Assembly: GCA_028829895.1 (NCBI GenBank) | Contig: CM054177.1 | Coordinates: 30,577,564-30,641,563 of the forward strand | Reading direction: 5' to 3' | DNA: 64,000 bases | DNA from: Sinotaia quadrata | Taxonomy: Eukaryota > Mollusca > Gastropoda > Architaenioglossa > Viviparidae | Notes under the pieces: generated by a model | The model's input: the letters and a program-made list of their open reading frames with translations, nothing else | The model's database searches: none | What the model was told of the DNA's origin: nothing | In this document: positions 35,640-49,600 of the stretch, in pieces | Numbering within the stretch: the stretch's first letter is position 1 | Layout: every line of letters begins with the position of its first letter | Program-made: the position numbers and the translations under genes

Positions 35640-36055
35640 TGAATCAAAGAGCTTGTTTGTTTGTGTGCTTGTTTTAAAATTATAGGATTGATAAGAAAAT
35701 AAGACTGTTTGTTTGTTTGCTTAAAGATTGGGACAGAAAAATAAGACTGTTTGCTTGCTTAAGGTTAAAGGATTGGGACATAAATATAAGACTGTTTGTT
35801 TGCTTGCTTGCTTGTTTAAAGTTTAAAGATTGAGACATAAAAATAAAACTGTTTGCGCTTAAAGGATTGGGACATAAATATAAGACTGTTTGCTTGCTTG
35901 CTTGTTTAAAGGATTAGGGCAGAAAAATAAGACTTTGTTTGCTTGCTTGCTTCTTTAATGTTAAAAGATTAGGACAGAAAATAAGACTGTTTGTTTGCTT
36001 GCTTGCATGTTTAAGGTTAAAGGATTGGGATAGAAAAATAAGACTGTTTGAGTGC
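35640..36055. repeat. ~60-bp degenerate minisatellite, about 7 copies
   Basis: AAAGATTGGGACAGAAAAAT and AAGACTGTTTGCTTGCTTGC recur with spacing of about 45-65 bp. The (TTGC)n part varies in length between copies. Confidence 0.88.
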
Positions 36056-36889
36056 TTTGAAACACATTGTGGAGATGAGTGTAATGCCTTTCTATATCAG
36101 TATTTTAGGCCGCAAGTCAATACTAGTACCAGTAGGCAAGTTACCAACTGTGAAAATATATTAAAACAAATTATGTAGTTGATAACCTTTTTCGTATTAC
36201 TAATTGTTTTATTTCATATACGAGTTTTTCCACAACCTTGTGTACCCATTGAGAAAGTTCCATTGAGGATTAAGTTTAAAGGCCGTGGAAAGACGTGTTT
36301 ACCAGTTCAGGGAAAGTAAGTTAGATCACAGGTGATCACCAAAAAACCCGGATACTAACTACCCATGTATGGTCATTTGCTTACCAGGCAATGACGTAGC
36401 ACTAAAATGTTAGTTGACCTTCATTTCATTGATAAAAATCCTGAATGGGCTGGCCGCGTGAGACGCCCACACTGCATTGTGCCCGACCTACAGGGGTAAA
36501 ATAGAGAGCAGCATCCATCACTTATGACCGCGCCAATCCAAAAACACATAATGGTAATGCCTTGATTTATCTTTTTAATCGAATTTTCCTGTTGAGTTGA
36601 TTCTACATATTTTGTATTGTAAATGTGTGTAGAATGTTCTTGTGAATTTTATTGCTAATGTTAATATATTTTCCTACAGAAGCTGACACAGCGATATTAC
36701 ATTTGTAAATATAGTGAGAAATGCCATGTGTATGCAATTTTACTACCGTTGATTAATTGTTATCATGTCAACATGCGCTGCATGGTCACTAGCTAAATTG
36801 TATTATGAGCAACTATGGAGTAATGAAGAAATATATATTGTAAAGATTTTATATATTTGAATTAGTGAAGATTGTAAAGAGTGATTATC
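36056..36889. other. Intergenic spacer
   Basis: About 36300-36560 is a GC-richer patch (GGCTGGCCGCGTGAGACGCC) with no RNA-gene signature that I can support. It may belong to the retroelement that follows. The remainder is AT-rich. Confidence 0.35.
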
Positions 36890-37190
36890 GCTGCAAACAA
36901 CAGAACATGTACTATCTGGATGTCAGGTTCTGGCTGGAACAGAATACACCAAAAGACACAACGAAGTGGCAAAACTCATAGCATAGAAATCTATGTAAAA
37001 ACTATGGCATGAAAACCACAGAAAGAGCATGGATGCACCAACCAGAAGCAGTCAAAATACTGTGGGACTTAGAGATAAGAACAGATCGAGTGATTCCTGC
37101 ATGAAGACCAGACATTGTAGTTCTCAATAAGTCCAACAGTACAGCAACAATCATTGATATCGCTGTTTCAAGTAATAGAAACATAAAAAG
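36890..37190 (+). pseudogene. Decayed non-LTR retrotransposon, C-terminal ORF2 fragment
   Basis: Translated across one frameshift and two or more stop codons, the sequence shows the region that follows the reverse transcriptase in many animal non-LTR elements: EHVLSGCQVLAG and YTKRHNEVAKLIA, then after a frameshift YGMKTTERAWMHQPEAVKIL, RPDIVVLNKS and IIDIAVSSNRNIKR. A TAG falls at about 36979 and a TGA just before RPDIVV. The RT domain itself is absent, so this is a 5'-truncated dead copy in the plus orientation. Confidence 0.7.
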
Positions 37191-37357
37191 ATCTCTCCAG
37201 TTATATTGACAGAAAAACTTACTTCCACATCTCTCCAGTTCTATAGACAGAAAAACTTACTTCCACATCTCTCCAGTTCTATAGACAGAAAAACTTACTT
37301 CCATATCTCTCCAGTTCTATAGACAGAAAAACTTACTTCCACATCTCTCCAGTTCTT
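37187..37357. repeat. 38-bp minisatellite, 4-5 copies
   Basis: The unit carries TCTCTCCAGTTCTATAGACA and GAAAAACTTACTTCCACA. It begins exactly where the retrotransposon fragment ends, so the array may have grown from the element's 3' tail. Confidence 0.92.
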
Positions 37358-38604
37358 TGTCAATAATATCATGCTATGCAAGCATACTGAAGTGGAACAC
37401 AGTAGGGATGGCCTTGACACACTCTCCTTTTCTCAGGAAAGCACTATGTCCAGCTGGTCACTATTTTGATGAATCATCACATTTGCACTATATTTTCTTC
37501 ATGCTTATTGACCCTCATAATGTAAAGCAGGGATCTCATATCCATATAACCAAGAGGGCCACAAAAAGACCACTTGGACTAGGCAAAGGTATGCACCAAA
37601 GGACCTTTATCATATGTAACAAATATTTTTAAAACAATAAACAGATAAAACATAAAATAGTATGATAATGCAAGTTAAATATAGTTTGAAAAATACAAAT
37701 GTTCTGTGATTCATCATATTTATCTATTTTTGTCCTATTATCCTGCAATGTTTTACATCACTTAGACCATTAGCATTAGTATCTCAGTATCCCAGTATGA
37801 TGTCTCAGTATGTCCCGAGACAAAGCCAATTTTAGAACTACTTGTAAATTTTTATCAGTAAGTCTTTACCTTTACACTGGTTTGTTTAATTTTGGGGAAG
37901 TTAAAGCTGTCCATTAACACACACACACACTGGTTTGTTAATTTTTTGGAAGTTAAAGCTGTTCATTCACACACACACACACACACTTGTGTTTAAAATT
38001 AAACTATTTACATATTATTACAATATTTTCTTTTATTAATTTTCAGAATTTCTATGTGAACAGAATATGTACAGGAAAACTATGCTATAACATTACGTAC
38101 AGTGATTCTCTAGTGATAGCTTTATGGGAACAATCTGTTTAAATGGCAACAGGTGCATATATAAATCTACATCATCTTATTGTATGTATCACTACTATGT
38201 GTGTGTGTGTGTGTGTGTGAGACTATAAATAAAGAACATTTAATAATTTAACTATACTATTCTGAAATTTAATAAGATTAATTTTCTAGTTAATAAACTT
38301 TGTCTTGCAAAACAAAAAAGTGATATATGAAACATATATATGTGTTTTATTATGTGATTCTCACAGCTCAATCTGGTACTAAGCCACAAAAAGACAGTAA
38401 TACAAATAAATAATGAAACAGAATGCACACATTTGTTAAAATGTTTTATTAAGACAGTAATTAAACATTTAAGAAACATTAAAACTGTGTTTGCAAAAGT
38501 AATTCTCTCAGCAGATATTGTACATTCAAAAAAAAGACAATAAAAATTAAATAAAGGTAAAAAATGTGTGCACATGTATTTAGTTAAACATTTTTATTTG
38601 TATG
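37358..38604. other. Intergenic sequence with microsatellites
   Basis: (AC)n runs at about 37916-37930 and 37970-37987 sit in a short duplication (ACTGGTTTGTTAATTTT). A (GT)n run lies at about 38199-38219. A hAT-like terminus, CAGGGATCTCATATCC, occurs near 37528 but its partner was not found. No coding exon was recognised. Confidence 0.45.
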
Positions 38605-39110
38605 ATTATAAAACTGGTGACACCTAGTATTTGTAGTGACTAGAAAACTGGTGACACCTAGTATTTGTAGTGACTAGAAAACTGGTGACACCTAGTATTT
38701 GTAGTGACTAGAAAACTGGTGACACCTAGTATTTGTAGTGACTAGAAAACTGGTGACACCTAGTATTTGTAGTGACTAGAAAACTGGTGACACCTAGTAT
38801 TTGTAGTGACTAGAAAACTGGTGACATCTAGTATTTGCAGTGACTAGAAAACTGGTGACACCTAGTATTTGTAGTGACTAGAAAACTGGTGACACCTAGT
38901 ATTTGTAGTGACTAGAAAACTGGTGACACCTAGTATTTGCAGTGACTAGAAAACTGGTGACATCTAGTATTTGCAGTGACTAGAAAACTGGTGACACCTA
39001 GTATTTGTAGTGACTAGAAAACTGGTGACACCTAGGTATTTATAGTGACTAGAAAACTGGTGATATCTAGTATTTATAGTGACTAGAAAACTAGTGACAT
39101 CTAGCTTAAT
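38605..39110. repeat. 34-bp minisatellite, about 15 copies
   Basis: The unit carries TGACTAGAAAACTGGTGACA and CCTAGTATTTGTAG. Most copies are identical and a few read ACATCTAG or TTTGCAG. ACTAG and CTAGT within each unit can pair as a 5-bp stem. Confidence 0.95.
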
Positions 39111-39719
39111 TTTAGTTGGATGAGCATGCAAACCACCCCACTGGTGCAATGAAAGCCTAATCTATAATATACCTTATAGTTAAGTCCTTTATACTTCTTA
39201 AGTATAAAAGTATATACTTCATATACAGTATATTCCTAAGATGTAACATAAACCTTAAAATAAAAATATAATGTACTCTTAAGGTAGAATCTAAGCCTTA
39301 GGTACAGTATATTCCATACATACAATGTAAGAGTTAGATTTAACATTCACCATAAGTAGAATGTACTCCATAAGGAATAATCTAAGACTTAATATAATAC
39401 ACCCCATAAGTACAATATATTTCTGTAAGTACAACACACATTCCTAGGGCACATTATACACCTTACATATATATGTCGGTACCATCTGGACGAAATTAAT
39501 CAGTATAATCTTATTCTGTAAACAAGTTAAAATAAATTCACTGATTACCTTTCTAGAAATGTTTACATATCAGACTATTTATATATTTAGTACACAATCT
39601 TTCTAAGAATTAACAGTTCAGAATGGTTATTATGCAAGAATTATATATTTCTTCAAAATCTCTTTCATGATTTCCTAAGGTATTAGAGACAGTTTCAGGA
39701 TCAGTTTAATTAATACTTA
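39111..39719. other. AT-rich intergenic sequence
   Basis: Loose recurrence of ATAAGTA and TAATCTAAG/CTTA motifs at about 39175-39450 may be a very old tandem repeat. Nothing else was recognised. Confidence 0.4.
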
Positions 39720-39968
39720 TAAATCACTTAGTGTTTTCAAAAGTAATCTGAGACAGTTTAGCAACTTTAATATAAAAGGTTTTAAAATCTATTTAGTGTT
39801 TTTCAAAAGTAATCTGAGGCAGATTAGCAACTTTAATATAAAAGATTTTAAAATCTATTTAGTGTTTTCAAAAGTAATCTGAGACAGATTAGCAACTTTA
39901 ATATAAAAGATTTTAAAATCTACTTAGTGTTTTCAAAAGTAATCTGAGACAGTTTAGCAACTTCAATA
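39720..39968. repeat. ~63-bp minisatellite, 4 copies
   Basis: AGTGTTTTCAAAAGTAATCT with GAGACAG and TTAGCAACTTTAATATAAAA recurs four times. It lies about 300 bp beyond the Rho-GEF stop codon and is probably within or near its 3' UTR. Confidence 0.9.
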
Positions 39969-40261
39969 AAAAATGTAAAAAAAAGAAATATCACATTCAC
40001 ATAACATTTACTATTATTATTATTAAGAATTATTTGCTTTCAAAAGGAATTAAAATATATTCAGTGTAACAAAAATTATATTATGAAAAGTTCAGTTTTC
40101 AAACCATGCAATATAAACATGAATAACGAACAAGGCAGAAATAAATCTTAGAATTGAGTAAAACTTATTCACTGTACATGCATCATGGCATGATTTCAGT
40201 TACAAATATGAATAACCCCTTGCTCTTTATGAGATCCAGTAACCAATATTTAACAGGATAG

Positions 40262-40682
40262 TTACTTGTCTTTCCAACCATTAATAAAAAACAATGGTGA
40301 ACGTCGAAGATTAGCAAAAAGTCCACGTCCCTGACTGTCTGTACAGTGTACAATATTGTTATTTATGCTGTCTGTGTTGCTAGTGACTTCATTGCATTCC
40401 TTGTTCTGGATATTGCTGGTGAAGTTCTCTGGACCATCCTGATGAGAGGGATCTAGGTTAAATAAATCATTATTTCTGTCGTTGGTGCTGTCATGGGTGG
40501 TGGTGACACAAGTGTCATTTGAAGGGGAGAAGGTTGAACTTTTGGTATTGGTATTGAGGTTGGAGGTAGTGTTGGAGGAGGCAGTTGCAAGTCCAAAGAA
40601 AGAGTGTCCATTCTGAGCCAGACTCATTCTCACCAGTTCCTTGGTGTACTCGCGCTCAAGATCATCCAGGATGACAGATCCT
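40262..40682 (-). CDS. Rho-GEF terminal coding exon
   Basis: The acceptor is GATGTCTTCAG and the stop TAA is at 40264-40262. It opens GSVILDDLEREYTKELVRMS, a charged probable helix, then becomes Ser/Thr/Asn-rich and ends in a hydrophobic RRSPLFFINGWKDK. Its one-base entry phase matches the donor at 53347 exactly, so the 12.66-kb intron need contain no further exon. Confidence 0.82.
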
Positions 40683-43600
40683 CTGAAGACATCAGAGCAG
40701 GAAATATTTTAGCTACCATATGTAATTTATTATTAATCAATTTTTTATTAATCTTTGGGTATGTATCATTTTCCATCTCTGCAAGTGAGATTATGAGTGT
40801 TGGAAATTAAATATATTAAACTGAGGCAGATCAGAGGGGCGAGGACTAGGCATCTACCGAAGAGAGCATTAAAACAGCACTTCTCTAGTAGTATCACTTT
40901 CTTCCTGTAGAATAATTGCATACCTACTAGTACTACCCAGTTAAAATGATAAGTGGCAGATCATCCTCCACTAATTTTAATTCTTATAAAAAGCCAGCAG
41001 TCAAAAAAGAGATAATGGTAAGATTTTTTAAAATCTCTTTTAGTTTTAGAAGCAAATGCATAGTAAAATATAGTTTGTGTCAGTTTTAAAAATAAAATGT
41101 GTCACTTAGAATTTTCTTAACCTCCCTGTATATTTTAATATGCAATAAGCAATTACAAAAAGGTTATTCTAAAGAAAACAGCTGTAGAACTGAAATAAGT
41201 AATCACATTATTTGATATATGAAACAATTGAATAATCTATTTGCACTTCATGTTTTGCTTTAACAATGGGAAAACGTGCTTTATTCAAGACCAAGTGATC
41301 ATGTACAGAAGCACTCTGTGTAGTGTGTTGAAAAAGGTGTAATCATGTACAGAAGCACTCTGTGTAGTGTGTTGAAAAAGGTGTAATCATGTACAGAAGC
41401 ACTCTGTGTAGTGTGTTGAAAAAGGTGTAATCATGTACAGAAACACTCTGTACAATCTGTTCAACATGTAAACATGTACAGGAGACTTTGCATATTTTGT
41501 TCAGCAATGTGTAAACATATATAGGAACACTTTGTAAATTTTGTTCAGCAACATGTAGATATACACAGATGTACTGTGTATATTTTGTGTAATAGTGTGT
41601 ACAACCACATTGCATATTTTGTGTAACAAAGTTCAGATATGAATTTCCAGTATTTCATTTAACAAAATATATTCATGAATAATGCATTTTGTGTAGTTTG
41701 TTTAACATCTACACATATTCAGATGCACTTTGCATGCTTTGTTCATGCTCAGGTGAACTTTAATCAAATAAATAAAGTTGAATGACAGCTTGTATTTATG
41801 TGTTCTCTTCATGGCTACACTGAGATAGCTAAGAAGCTGAAAGCTTGCATGGAGGTGAGCTTCACCCAACCTACAAAATGATTTGCACTAGATACATTTG
41901 GCTAGAAATAGGATCCCTAGGAGATACCTAGAAAGCTGAAATTTTGGAGGTGTGATTTACCCTTTGAATGGATACAGTAGGCTTCTATAAGCCAGATATA
42001 CACAATGTACTTCTAATACAGAATGCTGTTTTCTGTATTTCATTAAAATGTTTATACCTACTGAATGAAATTTCGATAAACCAAGCTTTACTACAGAGGA
42101 ACATATGTAACTATAAATATTGCACTTGGGTGTGATTTCTCTTTATTTCATACCAGTTGCATCTTTATAAAAAAATAACTGATTTTATTAATAAACATTT
42201 CAATGCAGACATAGCAAATTAATTATAAACTTGAAAAAGCCTGTGTGCTTTTTTGACTAAAAGCATTCTTCTATTTACACTGAATGTCACATGATCAGAT
42301 AGTTTTAAATGAATAAACTTAGGAATAATAAATTGTACAAAGTTTATTGTATTAAAAATAAATACAATCTATTTTTTGAATTTTTATTTTAATAAAACTT
42401 AGCAATTTTTGCCTTTGTTTGCTACTTAACAAAATTATGTCAATTTGAAGTGTTGGTAACTTTAAGTGACTTAATCAGTTATCTTTATGTTCATTTATGA
42501 AGTGCATCAGTCAGTAACTTAACCATGTTCATTAGATATGTCTGTAACTTATATCTTTACTCATTAATGCATTATATCAGCCAGATGTATTTCTAAAAAT
42601 TATCACTAATTTATTTGTGGATTAAACAGTTTATAACTCATTTCTTTGTTCATTTATAAAAAATCAGTCTGATAGATTTGGAATTTTAAAAGTTACCTCA
42701 ATGTTTATTTGTTAATTTAATCAGTCTGTAACTTATCTGTATGTTCGCTTGTGAATTACACCAATCATAACTTATTTGTATGTTCACTTGTGAATTACAT
42801 CAGTCATAACTTATCTGTATGTTCACTTGTGAATTACACAAGTAAATATAATGTATTGCAATTTAATAAGCTATTTCCATGTTCTTTCTTGCATCTCTTA
42901 TATGAACATTTCAATAAAACAAATATGCTCTACTTTAATTTTCAATCATAAAATTAACAGATTTTTTAAGTTGCTTTAAGCCATTATAACATATGTACTC
43001 ATGCACTCACATATGCATGCATTCACTCATTCTGTTGTTTAATTAAAACCCTAAGACTTTAATTCTTCCTTATTTCTCAATGAACTGGGCTGCAAAAAAT
43101 CAGTTATTGCTAATACTAGAGTGCTGTAGGCATATCAAGCAACAAGCACAAGAAAACTGATGGTGTTTTTCCCTTGAAAAATGACTATGAGCTTTTCCAA
43201 CTATTTCACCAGCAGTTATATCATGCAGCAAAGGTAGGCATACTTTAAAACATAATGTATGCAAGATTTCACCCTTGAAAGATTCTTATGATTTTCAATA
43301 TCTAACACAGATGAATATCACTACACAGCATGCATATCAAGCAACAAACAAAATATGCATCATTTAAAACAGAATGTATACAAGATTTCACCCATCAAGG
43401 ACCGTGAGGACTTGCAAGATTGTGAGAATTTCCTAACATCTAACGCAGATAAACATATCCCCATACAGCAGCATATCAAGCAGCAAACAAAATAGGCATC
43501 ATTTAAAATAAAAGTTATGCAAGATGTCATCCATCAGGAATTTGAATTCATCCTGAGAATTTACTAACACCCAACACAGGTCAATATCAAGCAGTGAGTA

Positions 43601-46600
43601 AAGCAAGCATCTTTTAAGCAGAATGCTTTCATAATTTTATTTTTGATTTTCAACTATATCCTAGGGTAACCACTTTTCATGAACTCTGCAATGGAATTAA
43701 AAACAACAACATGAAATAATCAAAAGGAATTAAATTTTAGTGTTATATAGTACTTGAAAACCTTGAAAGACAAGTATAGGAACACTGATTTATGTGGCAT
43801 GGGCAAATAAATCCACATTTGTTACAAAGAGGTTTTTTTGTAACATTATGTCCTGGTAGTGGTACAGATATCCAACGCTTGTTTTTTAGTGATACTGGTT
43901 TCTGTACATTCATTTTAAAAAAAACAGGATATGAGAACCAACAATTTTGACACATGCCTTTAAATTTCTTTTAAAAACACTGCATACAAGTGAATTCTAT
44001 TACTGTATAGTCCTTGAAAAGAAAGCCTTGGAAAGTTTCTCATGTGAACATTGGGTGATTCACCAGTCAATTCCCACAGTCACGTGAATTACTAGTACTG
44101 CATGATCCTTACAAGGAAAACCTGGACAGTCATCCATGAGAAACACTGATAATTTCTTTTGTCATAAACAATTAGCACTTACATTAGAATGGTATTGTTT
44201 TCCATCACCAATGCTCACAGCTGAAGAAGAATATTTTTAACAAAAGTACTCTAAGCAGTCCAACTACTTATATTCTTTACCTTTTCTGCCTTCAGCATCA
44301 ATAACCTGTACATATTAATAGCAAGCAATCTTTCATGCATCCATTTTAGCCATATTTGTATTTTGGTCTTTCACAGTTGTGAAAAATATAAAAGTGCAAT
44401 GCAATGCAATGTATCATGCACTTTGAATATAGATTTAGTAAATTAAATCTACAAGCAGAATTATCATTCATATGTTAGTAACATTTAACATTCAAGTTCA
44501 TGCAGACTCATGAAACACTCATGCAAAGCCACAAAACACACTACATGATAGTTTTCAAGGATCTAATTTGCTATATAACAATCACAGCCATGCAAAAGAA
44601 GAGCAAGAAAAACATAACTCCAAAAACAAGCAAAAGATGAAAACAGTTTTATTCTCAAGGCAACAATGAGTAGTATATATTTACTAGTTGTAAATATGTG
44701 TTGCAGCAAAAAAAGAAGAAAAAAATAATAACATGTTGCATTATTTTATACATATGTTTAGAATACAGTATATATATTTTAAAATGAACCTTCAAACAAC
44801 ATACAATCATTAAGCACTAAAAGAAAAAAAATCAAAATTCTATACTGTATATATATATATTCTAATTTATTAAAACATTTTAAAATTCTTATGTAAGAGA
44901 AAATATGTCTTCAGGACTTCTGCTACATTATATTGCTTCTATATCTATATTTACTATAATCTGAAAAATATAAAGAATATCAACTTGAATTGACTTAATC
45001 AAGTATACAGATATATATATAAAACAAAAAGGCAAACTTTTACTAATGGGTAATTTGATTTTAATTAATTCCAAAATTTAATGCAGAGTATTTTCCTTCT
45101 TTAAAAAAAGCAATTTTTTAGATGATAAAGATGTTAAATTAATTATTATTTTATATGCGTGAATAACGAAGTTCATCATATCATAAGACCTACACTATAA
45201 AAAAATCATTTAAATGAAGCTGTTAAACTGTTTGGATGGATTGTTTAAATCATGAATAAACATAAACAACCATAATTATAATTCTAGTATATGCATTTGT
45301 AAATTTAATAAAATGAAAGTGAATGAAACAATAAGAAAAATCAGAATTGACTAGTTTACAGAACAACTGATTGCAAAAATATAAATATATACTGGTAGTT
45401 GTATAAAATATGTACATCACACATAAACTTTCAATCCACCGCATATAGAATGTTTGCTTAAGTCTTGAAATCTGCTAGTATGAAAAGTGCTTATACATGT
45501 CTAGATATGAACTGACACAAAATGCTTGCAAATGTCCTGAAATTGGCCAGAATGAAAGTGCTTTTAAATGTCTAGATATTTACTGATATGAAATGTTTGC
45601 AAATGTCCTGAAATTGGCCAGAATGAAAGTGCTTATAATGGTCTTGAAATGGACTGACATGAAAATGTTTTGGCATAAAAATGTTTATAAATGTCTTGGA
45701 ATGGACAAGCATGAAAATATTTTTTTAATATCTTGAAATGATCAAAATGATAATGTTCATAACTATCCTTAAATTTGTTAGAATGAAAATATTTTTCATA
45801 AAACAGCAATTAATATCATATAAATCTTTTATTTAAAAATAATGGTATTTTTCAAGAACAACAGAAATTTTAAAGAATTATTCTTGCAATATTTCTAGTA
45901 TTGATAATAAATCTTAGAAAAATGCAATTCCCAACTTATTACTATTACTATATACTATGCTATTTTCTCTAATCATGAAAGCTTTTACTACATTTGATTA
46001 TATTAATAAAGAAAAAGAAAAAATAGTGACTCTTTCAAAAGTAAATAATTTTGACATTTATAAATAGTAATACCATTTCCTAAACAGCAAATGTAGATAT
46101 CACAGTTAAATATTAACTTGTTGGAACACAAAGGATATCTGTAATTACTGTTTATAGCAGCACAAATGTAAAATACATACGAAAGACTAATTTATCCTAA
46201 ACGATTATCTTATTACTACTATAAATAAATCCTTTGACATGACAAAAATACAAATGTTAAATTTATTTCTAATGAGTTTCACTGACAATATAACATATTA
46301 CTAACAGTAATATATGTAGTCTGGTAATATTAATACTGAAGTATTATATAATGATTAAATAAAATAAAGAATAAATTTCATACGGATAAATACCACTTTA
46401 ATACTATTAAAATCACTAATAATAACATTATCAACATTACAAGAATCACTATAACTGTAATAACTTAAATAAGTAATTAAAATCTCTATATACAATCAAA
46501 TGTATCAAGCCTTATTATATTTAAATGAAGATTTTATTGTGTGGTAAGTACATGAAAAAAAATTAATTAGTGGAACTAATACTGAATATACATCTCTATC

Positions 46601-49600
46601 TATAGATGTTTAATGATAAAACACTTTCCTGAGAACTGTTGGCAGAAAAATAAGATGCTGGTCTCTAGGAGATTACAGACTGCCAAGCATTAAAGTGTCA
46701 AGTTATTGATAATATCCATATTGTATACATCACTATTTATGTTCAATGAAAATAAGCTTTCTCAAGAAGTGCTGGCACAAAAGTAAGAAGCTAGTCTCTG
46801 AATAATCAGATTGCCAAGCATTAAAGTGTCAAGTTAATGATATTAATATCTGTCCTATAAAGCAAAATAAACTAATTTGAGCTTTGACAATAATAAAAAT
46901 ATGAAATAACATGTTGTTACTTGATTCTGATGTAGTAATTTTATTTTTTACCTATTATACCAAACTCTAATTCGCCTGTTAAAATATCTAGTAAAAGTAA
47001 CATTTGTACGAGAGTGTGTATGCATTTGTGCTGATGGATGGGTGGGTTGAGACAGCATTATGAAATAGTCCTTGAGTATTATATTCATATAAAGACGTAA
47101 CCTAGCAATAAATCTTATTATAATATGTGCCAACAAAGTTATTTGAGGATTACCCTTTTACATTCTTTGACAATCTGATCTAATTGCAATTTAAGTAAAT
47201 ACAAAATAAGGACAACTTTAAGTTATGATAAAGTTAAATAATACAAATTGTAGATTTCATAAACAGTTACCTATTCTAAGCATTAGTTGGAGATTGTAAA
47301 AGTACAGTTTGAATGGAGAGTGGATTCACCACATTGCAATTTACTTGGAACCCAACACATAAAAACAATTTCAGGCTTCAATATTAATTAAGAATGCATA
47401 TATACTAGGTTCAATATAGAAATATGAAGGAAAAGTGAAAAGTGGTTTAGTGATAAGAAAGCATCAAGAAAAGATATTTCTGTCACCATGTCACCATTGT
47501 TTAAAATATCAAAATCAAAACTAAGAAACCATTAAGCAGTTTGTGGCAGGGTAAAATTTGCCTATCCCTATTTCTAGACTTCACGGTTATATAAATTGTT
47601 AAATTGTCAAAGTAACCTGATACTGGGCACTCCTTATGATGGTATTTTTGTATGTGTCAGAGTTGGAGTAAACAGCTCGAGTTGAGAATATGCTAGAAAT
47701 TGCTAATACAATCCAAACCAGTTCCAACTGGATGAGTACTTTTTATTATCCAATGGTTAAGATTTATGAGAACAAGATCAGCCAAAGGGCTGAGATCAAA
47801 AGTTTAACTGCTATAGAGAATTCTATTGTCTAATCACTTGAATTTGGTGAGGCAAGAAGTCCAGTCATGAAAGGAGACCATTAGCTTAATCAATTTAATG
47901 GTGAGTTAACTGAGAGAGAGAGAGAGAGAATGGACTTAAAAATATTTCATGCAATTTGCTATTAATATGTTATAGTTATACTTGTGTTTTATGTAGAGAT
48001 GTATTATGTGAGTAGACTATTATTTCTACAAACTTTTGTATTAAGATGCTAAACACTTGACATTGTTTCTAGTGAATGCACTCATAAAATTGATATGTTG
48101 TATAATGTATAATGTATTTGTTATGCTGTGTACCTGTATTGGACTAATAAATATTGTTGCAGGAAATTGTAAGTTGAGACTTCAATGTAATACTAATAGA
48201 GAATAATGAGAGCTAATCAGTGTCCTACAATGTGAGAAGGGAAACATGTGAAATTGATAGTAATAACATGGACAATAAACTGTGACTTTGTTAGGAAAAG
48301 CACACGAAAAGACTACTGCAAATTCGCTTAAACAAGGATACATAGAAACTATTATCTCTTGTCTCTAATAACTCCATTTCTGTCTCAGATAAGAACTATC
48401 CTGTGATTTGTATTGACACTAAATTGTTGAATTGTATTTTACGATATAATACAGTATAGGTATTAAAATGTTTTTAACGTGGTTTCGTGGAAATATTGAT
48501 GGCAAGTAATCTTTGTCATTGTATTTGTTATATGTATATTTGGTTGTTGATTTAATAAATTTATTGTTAAATTTTTGACCTTCTTACACATATTGATGAT
48601 CTTATGTTGGAGAAGAAAGTGGATGGATGAGGGCTGGCTAAATAAAGATTAACAACGGATTTGTTTTCTCCTTTGGTTAGAAGATTTCCACCTAAGGAAA
48701 TATTGTGTGACGGTAAAAGCTTGTTTTTAATATTGTGGAAGAGAAAATGTTTACAGGGCCCGCATATCTGCCAAGCATAAGAGATGAGTGGTGTCTGCTG
48801 GAGAATTATTAATAACATAATTTAAGATTTTCATCACTTGTAATTAGTTATGGATGATTAATTAATAAATAACAATAATAATAATAATAATAATAACCAT
48901 TAACTAGGTGGCACTGGTGTCAAACAGTGTTCTTGTTTTGTGGAAACTAATGCTACAGTTCTTGAAAGAATTTAACAGGTGGGTGAAATATTTAACCAAC
49001 ATGTCAAAATACCCTGTCATTTATTGATTTAAGTTAAACAAATACTATCTTGTAAAAAAATATAAACTACATATGTTTTAAATTAAATGTACTTATGGAT
49101 TTTTCTTGAATTATAACAAACATACATACTCTAAGAAAGGAAATGTGCACCCAACAAAGATGACAAATTGAAATGAATAGATGAAACATAACTTACATGT
49201 TTATAATTATATATTTATTCCAATCTCATCAGCAATTCATGAAATGATATACACTATAATGTCAAGTGTTCTTTTAATTATAACTATTGTATAAATACAG
49301 AAACATATACGTAAGTGAGGTTTTTGTTCTCTCTCTAATAAAAATGATAAATTCTCAAGATATACTCCAACTATTAAATCTCAGATAACAAAGTGCATTT
49401 TAAAATCTAGAAGAAGAAATTGCAGAAATGCCACCATGCAACAATAATACAGACATAGATATGTTTCATTAGTATATATATATATATGTAAAGCAGTTAG
49501 AATAAAGCACCACGGAATTGCCACATTTTTATACTGATTAAGACAAAGAATCTTAAATCCTTAACATCAACGGAAGATAACAATTAAATGCTATAATTTA

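Noticed and set aside
28600..39110. CRISPR-like look of regularly spaced repeats
   Set aside because: Units are contiguous with no unique spacers of constant length, and the surroundings are spliced eukaryotic genes. These are minisatellites.
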